Shown here: positions 6,484 to 6,645 of the stretch, in pieces | Numbering within the stretch: the first letter of the stretch is position 1 | How the letters are laid out: each line of letters starts with the position of its first letter | NCBI GenBank assembly: GCA_024680835.1 | Contig: JAILBP010000140.1 | Span: forward strand, 1-6,645 | From: RGIG6904 sp024680835 | GTDB lineage: Bacteria > Bacillota > Clostridia > Lachnospirales > Lachnospiraceae | Reading direction: 5' to 3' | DNA length: 6,645 bases | Translations under genes and position numbers: made by a program | The notes under the pieces: generated by a model | The model's input: the letters and a program-made list of their open reading frames with translations, nothing else | Database searches by the model: none | What the model was told of the DNA's origin: nothing

Positions 6484-6575
6484 GTTACTATTCACAGCCA
6501 ATACCATACAGACAGGCATATGCCAGCTTGCTGGCAAATATGACTGTCTGTATGATATTGACTGGAATCAGTCAC
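6484..6575. repeat. 92-bp imperfect palindrome sharing its 5' end with the left element
   Basis: The left arm begins GTTACTATTCACAGCCAAT (6484-6502), identical to 230-248. The arm ATACAGACAG (6506-6515) pairs perfectly with CTGTCTGTAT (6544-6553), and a tip hairpin GCCAG-CTTG-CTGGC occupies 6522-6535. The outer right arm (6554-6575, GATATTGACTGGAATCAGTCAC) is a degenerate reverse complement of 6484-6505, with a few mismatches and single-base shifts. The full structure folds as one long hairpin on either strand. No T-run follows, so it is not a textbook terminator, although it is the only candidate 3' structure after the operon. This looks like a dispersed intergenic repeat or MITE-like family. 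Confidence 0.7.
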
Positions 6576-6645
6576 TTTACATACATGATACAGGCAGCCG
6601 CGATAGCGGCAGTAGAGCCCGTCAAGGCAATTCTGCCAGCTTGCT
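6576..6645. other. Further hairpin-forming repeat-like sequence running off the window
   Basis: A perfect 5-bp stem GCCGC-GATA-GCGGC lies at 6597-6610. The window then ends in TGCCAGCTTGCT (6634-6645), a direct copy of 6521-6532, the tip of the preceding palindrome. The copy probably begins another hairpin beyond the window. An open frame from 6458 passes through all of this, but its codons follow the palindrome and it is not called as a gene. Confidence 0.5.

Overview
The window looks like a chromosomal segment from a Gram-positive Clostridia member, most likely Lachnospiraceae-like. This placement is an inference. It rests on the gene order dnaX-ebfC-recR followed by a DUF5711-like membrane protein and a CvpA-like protein, on strong AGGAG/GGAGG ribosome binding sites, and on protein sequence style. 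All recognised genes lie on the + strand. No phage, transposase, CRISPR, tRNA or rRNA genes are visible.

Layout. Bases 1-217 hold the last 71 codons of a dxs gene (1-deoxy-D-xylulose-5-phosphate synthase). Bases 218-524 contain no ORF. They carry a 236-nt imperfect inverted-repeat structure (228-463) with a perfect 12-bp closing stem, a long second stem and several internal hairpins. It could be a structured RNA, a MITE-like repeat, or both. A RimJ/RimL-type GNAT acetyltransferase follows (525-1070). Next comes a tightly packed block: a PfkA-superfamily 6-phosphofructokinase (1092-2165), dnaX (2183-3763), ebfC/yaaK (3787-4152), recR (4152-4748), a membrane-anchored probable beta-propeller protein of the DUF5711 type (4750-5937) and a CvpA-family four-helix membrane protein (5919-6458). 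Gaps from 525 onward are at most 23 nt and three junctions overlap or nearly abut, so one operon or a few overlapping transcripts is likely.

How the genes relate. DnaX (clamp loader), EbfC (nucleoid-associated protein) and RecR (recombinational repair mediator) form the classic Firmicutes replication/repair cluster. A glycolytic kinase lies upstream of it and two envelope proteins of unknown role lie downstream. Shared transcription seems likely, but a shared function does not follow from that.

Bases 6459-6645 after the CvpA gene hold a second palindrome (6484-6575). It starts with the same 19 bases that begin the left element (230-248 = 6484-6502). More hairpin-forming sequence follows and runs off the window. 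The two non-coding elements at the edges, which share a terminus but differ inside, are the most unusual part of the window. The protein-coding core is largely conventional.
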